Positions 59,235-64,000 of a DNA stretch of 64,000 nucleotides are shown here, in pieces; position 1 is the first letter of the stretch; the number at the start of each line of letters is the position of its first letter. This DNA comes from Sipunculus nudus (lineage: Eukaryota > Annelida > Sipuncula > Golfingiida > Sipunculidae), in NCBI GenBank assembly GCA_026874595.1, contig CM049318.1, positions 56,067,250 through 56,131,249 of the forward strand, in the 5' to 3' direction. The position numbers and the translations under genes are program-made. Under the pieces are notes generated by a model that was not told the origin of the DNA, searched no databases, and saw only the letters and a program-made list of their open reading frames with translations.

Positions 59235-61129
59235 CAGTCAATGTGTAAAATCAGTCAATTTGTAAATTGCCTGACATTTTCAGTCTATTTACAAATTGCC
59301 TGATTCCCTCGGGCACATATAAAATGACTGAAATTTTCAGGCATTTTACAAATTGACTGAAAGTCAGTCAGTTTATTCGACACATTGACTGATTCGCTAT
59401 GAAATAGTCGTTTGTTTCACATATCTCATTAATGTGACACAGACATTGTCATTTAGAATAACCAGCGCTACTTTTAAGTAAACTTAATGCCTGTGTCTTC
59501 TTTCTCGGACATATATGAAGAATACTGATCACGTAATAACACTAAAATAGGCCTACACAGACTGGCGAGGGGTGACCAGAATCACTTAGTTGAAATATAT
59601 GCAGACTTTTATAACATAATGAAATATGCAGACTATATTTTACAACTCATATTGCTACATCTTTGCTTACGTAAGAACGAGAATCAAGTCAAATTTAACT
59701 GATTCAATAAAATATTTAAACAAAATTTAAAATGTGAACTATTATGTGAAATGAATGATGTAGATTGTAGAACGTTGAAGGATAACGACAGACATATGGT
59801 TGCTAATATCAAATGCATGATTAAGATTATGCTTAGTTGAATTATAAAGGGTAGGGTTAAATCACAATTATACCGACTGTATTTTTTACTTTTAATGAGT
59901 TTGCCATCTACATTTTTGAGTGGAACCAAACTGTGATCAGTACAGAAGAAGCGCAATTTGGTGGGGAACAGGGGGCGGGGGCCTTAGTGGAAATACTATA
60001 TTCCCCCCACTTCCCTCCCTCCCTCATAGTGACAAGCAAAATAATGTCATTTTTTGCAAAAAAAAAAATGTTACAGTTTCCTGAACTGTTAAAGAGTGTA
60101 ATCTTTCAGAAATAACTGACTATAAATAAAATGATGACTGATTATTTAGCATAATTTACTTTTTTCCCTGACATAGTGGAACCTAATTATTAAAGCACAA
60201 ATTAAATTATTCATGCAGATTTCGAGAATTTAAACAAGAACATGAAGTTTTATTTTGAAATAACCAATGGCGGATTCAAGGGTTTTGGAAAGTTGCGAGT
60301 ATTAGTATTTCAGGGGACTTTAGCTGTCCTAAGTAATTCAGGTCAAACAATAAAATATATAACATATAGAATAATCCAAGTTATTTTACACCAAATTTGC
60401 TTAAAAAATGTTGAATCTTAAAGAATTTTTTTATGGGGGGGGGATCAACCAGCCCTAGCGTCATATCGACCTCCTGGCATTATAACCAGATTACTACCAG
60501 CCAAATTATATCCAATTGCCTCCTGAGTCGAGTTGTCACGGCTAAACCCGCCTAAAATCGCTCCTAAAGTGGAAAAGGAAAATGTGCCCCGGACATATTA
60601 TAATATTTACATCTCATACGATTACATAATTATTTCTGCAAGAACTAGAATTAAGCAAGATTTACGTTTGGGATCAAGTAAATTATAAAATTGTACAACA
60701 ATATGATGTATAATGTATTAATGTTTTGTAAGAGTTGGGTATATGAAATGAATGAAATGTTACTCATAAGTGGAAAAGGAAATTGTGCCCCTGAGATAAT
60801 ATACATGTATTTTCATCTCACATGATTACATAGTTATTTCTGCAAGAACTATAGAATTAAGCCAGATTTACGTCTTTGATTAAATAAATTATAATTTTTT
60901 CTTTGTAATATATTTTTTGTAAGAGTTAGGTACATGTATATGAAACAGATAAAATTTCATTTAATCTTTGTTACCCTCAAACAAAAGTATTTCATTCTGT
61001 TTACATTTCAGTCAATGTGTCGAATAAACTGACTGAATTTTCAGTCGATTTGTAAAATAAGTCGTTTTTCAGTCAATTTGAAAATTCAGGCGTTTTAAAA
61101 AGTGCCCGAGTGAATTTAAAAATTGACTG
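59235..61129. mobile_element. TIR transposon with ~125-160 bp imperfect TIRs and TTA duplication
   Basis: The left TIR spans 59235 to about 59391, the right about 61008 to 61129. Both ends read CAGTCAA outward-in and share the inner boundary phrase CAGTTTATTCGACACATTGA. TTA lies outside both ends (59232-59234, 61130-61132). The TIRs are themselves built from CAGTCAATTTGTAAA-like words in both orientations. The interior is AT-rich with no transposase recognised; a frame at 59684-59956 (minus) matches nothing I know. The three-base TTA duplication would fit PIF/Harbinger-like movers, but the CAG terminus is not diagnostic. Confidence 0.82.
60555..60965 (+). repeat. Tandem duplication (~200 bp x2) inside the 1.9-kb TIR element
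   Basis: AGTGGAAAAGGAAAATGTGC, GATTACATAATTATTTCTGC and TTTTTTGTAAGAGTTAGGTA-type phrases each occur twice about 200 bp apart. Confidence 0.75.
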
Positions 61130-61157
61130 TTACATATATTGTATCGAAGACAACTTA

Positions 61158-61411
61158 CTGTAGATTCAGAAATATTAGTAGGGATTTTATTTTCGTGGTT
61201 TTCGTGGATCAAGGTTATCCACGAATTCATGATAAACATCTCAGTCGAACAACCGTCTGTATTACCTGCTCTCGTCTTCCTTGCGTTACTTCTATGGAGA
61301 TGTTTATAAACCATGATTTCCTAAAATTTTCATTGTCTTTCCACGAATTCAAATACCCCACGATATGCGTTTTGCGCAAAATCGACGAAATTTTAAGCCC
61401 ACGAATTAGAA
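61158..61411 (+). repeat. CTGTAGATTCAG interspersed repeat (MITE-like)
   Basis: The left part reads CTGTAGATTCAGAAATATTA then TTTCGTGG. The right part, inverted, reads CTAATTCGTGGGCTTAAAAT and TCGTGGGGTATTTGAATTCG. Shared TTCGTGG/CCACGAA words give an imperfect foldback. It lies about 25 bp outside the 1.9-kb element. Confidence 0.65.
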
Positions 61412-61425
61412 GGGGAGAAGTTAGG

Positions 61426-61722
61426 AATTGCTAAGGGGAAAAGAGTCGGTGGATCTCTGTTTCGGACCCATGTTGCTTGCGCACAAGTCCGGCGTACCAA
61501 CCGCTTTGCAAGAAAAGCAGTTCGGCCCGCTTTTATGTCACCCCGTAACACACCCCTCTTAAGAGCTATCAAAATAAGACTATGCCAGGAGTCACACCTC
61601 CGGTGAACTAGGTGGCTGAAATTTCCCATCATTCCCTCGGCCTAAAAAATTGGCGTCGTTTTTTGGACGGCCCTACTATTGTTACGAAGACAAATTGCTA
61701 AGGAGAAAATACTAGGCCGATG
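61426..61722 (-). mobile_element. Second, truncated copy of the tRNA-LTR miniature element
   Basis: Minus strand: the last ~43 bp of a 5' LTR (61722-61680, ending CTTCGTAACA), an internal part with GTGTGACTCCTGGCATAG, the polypurine tract AAGAGGGGTG (61560-61551), then a 3' LTR starting TGTTACGGGGTGACAT at 61550 and losing its end near 61426. The A-box region (CAAAGCGGTTGGTACGCCGG) is recognisable; the B-box is decayed. Confidence 0.8.
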
Positions 61723-61723
61723 A

Positions 61724-62120
61724 GCCAGACTTTTGACCCACTGTGAAGGATATTTACCACATTGGCAATACCAGACGAATAAACTTGTCGTATGTTATTT
61801 TCAAGGCTCCATATATAACGTAAGCGCTAGATATTTGACAACATGTGAAGGATATTTACTATATTAGGAATACCAGAGGGATAAACTTGTCGTATGTTAC
61901 CTTCAAGGCAACATATATAACGTAAGAGCCAGACGTTTGACCCCCTGTGAAGGATATTTACCACATTAGCAATACCAGACGGATAAACTTGTCGTATGTT
62001 ATCTCCAAGCCTACATATACAACGTAAAAGCTAGATATTTGACAACATGTGAAGGATATTTATTATATTAGTAATATCAGGTAGATCAACTTGTCGTATG
62101 CTATCTCCAAGGCCCTATAA
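61724..62120 (+). repeat. 102-bp tandem array, four copies, 204-bp higher order
   Basis: TGTGAAGGATATTTA starts at 61742, 61844, 61946 and 62048, exactly 102 bp apart. Copies 1 and 3 share TTTGACCC(A/C)C before it and GCAATACCAGACG after; copies 2 and 4 share TTTGACAACA and TAT(A)TTAG. So pairs form a 204-bp higher-order unit. Confidence 0.9.
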
Positions 62121-62880
62121 ATAGCGTTCATTTGATACCAATACGGGATATCGCTAATGCAGCTTCTCGTGTAGATGGAGGAGAAAAAAGACTGGATGGC
62201 GCAGCCGGAAGCCTGTTTGTGCAGGCAAGCGTGATTCGGCCGGACACTCATTAACACGGACGAAACTGACAGTCCCAACTTTGTTAGCTTATACGCGCAA
62301 TGGAATCTTAATTAATTATATCATTGAATAAATACGAGTTTACAACTGTTTCGTACCATAATGTATCATAATTCAAGGAAACTTGCAAAAGATGACGTTT
62401 ATCAATGATAAAAGACCCTGTGTACGTTTCCCTTATATCAACCGCTACAAGGCAGTTGATACAAGATCAAATTCTAATGCAAACCGTGCCAAATGCAGAA
62501 TTTTCTTATATCTCTTCAAGTTCTTTATTATGGTTTAACACGCAAAATAAATAGGATGAATAATAAGTATCAGGATGATCGGCAATTAAAAACACAATGT
62601 CCAGTGCCCACACTGCCGTGTTAAATGAATGGGCTGGTCAGGCTGGACGCTAGGGGGCACTAGTTGCTTGCCTGCAGTTTTTCAAGCAGGCGGTCATTTA
62701 CTGCCTCCACACACGAGAGTATCGGTTGTTGCTAAAACGCCTGCACGCATGCGTGCACGCACACGTGCACGCAGATTTCCACTGTTAACAAACCTACTAA
62801 AATGTGTGCGGCCCAAAGTGCGGACGGTGTACAAATGAACTTAAATCAAGCATAAATCAACTTAAATCTTGTATATTACC
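62120..62880. other. Non-coding stretch, nothing recognised
   Basis: Contains CACGCATGCGTGCACGCACA alternating purine-pyrimidine sequence near 62743-62770. No gene seen. Confidence 0.4.
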
Positions 62881-62881
62881 A

Positions 62882-63441
62882 CACTGTCATAGTGAAAGAC
62901 ATATTACAAGTCATCATACAAGTAATACCCTATTGATTTGACTGAAAGATTTATTGTGTTTTTGTATAGTTTTATTGTAAATGGTAATTGAATGTGTAAA
63001 AAATACAATTTTTAAATAAAAAAATTACGTATTTTATTATGAATTCATGTTATCAATAGTTCAGTTTTATATTAATTTAAATCCTGGCTATGTTCACTTC
63101 CTGACATTTAGAACACCGTCTTAGTGAAAGACATTACAGGTCATCATACAAGTAATACCCTATTGATTTGACTGAAAGATTCATATACGCTAAGTTCATA
63201 TTCTGTTTTAGTTTCATTTATTGTGTTTTTGTATAGTTTTATTGTAAATGGTAATTGAATGTGTAAAATAATACAATTTTTAAATAAAAAAATACGTATT
63301 TCTTTTATGAATTCATGTTATCAGGCCTCGTGAATACCGATTCAACATACAAAATTTGTAGCTTACAGCATTAAGAGGACCAATACATCAGTTTTATATT
63401 AATTTAAATCCTGGCTATGTTCACCTCCTGACATTTAGAAC
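62882..63441 (+). repeat. Tandem duplication with unequal copies
   Basis: Copy 1 is 62882-63113, copy 2 is 63114-63441. Both share CATCATACAAGTAATACCCT, TTGTAAATGGTAATTGAATG and AATTTAAATCCTGGCTATGT. Copy 2 carries two extra blocks (about 45 bp after GAAAGATTCAT and about 60 bp after ATGTTATCA) that copy 1 lacks. Confidence 0.85.
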
Positions 63442-64000
63442 AAATTTTAAATTATTCATCTTATAACTTTTTATTTGATATTTGTTGGGTTTTTTTCTAG
63501 GAGAATTAGAAATATACCCGTGGTGAACTTATGTCAAATTTTAAGTATATATAAATATATCTACCAGATATATTTTTAAAATAATTTATTGCAAAATAAA
63601 TTTGTGTAAGATGCAATGAAAATGTACGTGCTATTTGTAAATTGTAAATGGGCATAGCCAAGCGCAGGGAAAAAATAATTCAAATATATGTTTTAAAGTA
63701 AACAGAATGGGCTTTTACAAAATCGCCTCTTTGTGATTCTAGCATATACTTTTTTTCATTTAAAAACAGACACATCAAATATTCTTCTTGAAATAATTAA
63801 GTGATATAATTATTTATTTAAAAGTTAGCGAGTTCTTGTTATTTTGTGTATTTTAATTTTTTTTATTGTTGTTACTTTGGCCGAGAATGTTTGCTACAAT
63901 AAAGTGTTGTGTGATACGTTTGTGTTTATTTGTTTTATTATGCAAGTTTTATGCAAGTTATTCTTGACCACTAGAATATCAGTTCCAATAACAAATAGTG
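63442..64000. other. AT-rich non-coding end of window
   Basis: Nothing recognised. An AATAAA lies at about 63899 without a gene to attach it to. Confidence 0.4.

Noticed and set aside
59684-59956. Transposase fragment in the 1.9-kb TIR element
   Set aside because: The peptide has no catalytic or DNA-binding motif I can identify and is AT-biased.

Overview
This is animal nuclear DNA, most likely from a mollusc. It is AT-rich, has spliceosomal introns with GT-AG borders, contains no bacterial-style operons, and most of it is transposon-derived. The molluscan assignment is an inference. It rests on tandem-repeat elements that end in a TAGCTCAG-type hairpin followed by GACGGACG-type arrays, on Ty3/gypsy and L1/Tx1 lineages common in marine invertebrates, and on an invertebrate CYP2-clan gene. 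I cannot name the species.

Only one host gene looks intact: a five-exon cytochrome P450 of the CYP2 clan on the minus strand (27379 to 21645). Its five exons join in phase 1,1,0,1 into 1569 nt (522 aa if the first Met is used). It has the membrane anchor, Pro-rich hinge, WxxxR, ExxR, PER and heme-Cys motifs, but an unusual I-helix. A broken copy of its exon 1 plus about 200 bp of intron 1 lies in opposite orientation at 11.24-11.81 kb.

Layout. 0-2.9 kb: a minisatellite and a TIR element (1596-2418). 2.9-8.07 kb: a structurally complete but decayed Ty3/gypsy element on the minus strand (short LTRs, PBS, PPT, 5-bp GTGGT duplication). Its RT is split by a 585-bp TIR element with a TA duplication. 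8-11 kb: non-coding DNA with a ~120-bp tandem repeat and a 24-G tract. 11.2-16.4 kb: the CYP pseudogene beside a large inverted repeat (arms ~1.2-1.4 kb) around a GC-rich foldback repeat. 16.7-18.6 kb: decayed minus-strand copies of the satellite family seen again at 50-55 kb. 21.6-27.4 kb: the CYP gene, with MITEs and AT microsatellites in its introns. 28-44 kb: non-coding DNA with MITEs, long (AT)n tracts, a Tigger/pogo deletion derivative (40549-41771) and a 433-bp miniature LTR element (31316-31748). 46.4-50.4 kb: a degenerate L1/Tx1-type LINE. 50.6-54.9 kb: two adjoining satellites (278-bp and ~337-bp units) sharing a palindromic dodecamer, ending in a hairpin. 55-64 kb: non-coding DNA with a 1.9-kb TIR element (59235-61129), a second miniature LTR element, a 102-bp tandem array and a 3'-end tandem duplication.

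The most unusual item is the miniature LTR element. Its two 157-bp LTRs each carry a tRNA-like segment with A- and B-box promoter motifs. Between them is only a 119-bp internal segment with a tRNA-Pro-like primer-binding site and a polypurine tract. This parallels plant Cassandra elements, which carry 5S rRNA in their LTRs. No genes here form a shared pathway; apart from the P450 the window is a layered record of transposon insertion and local duplication.
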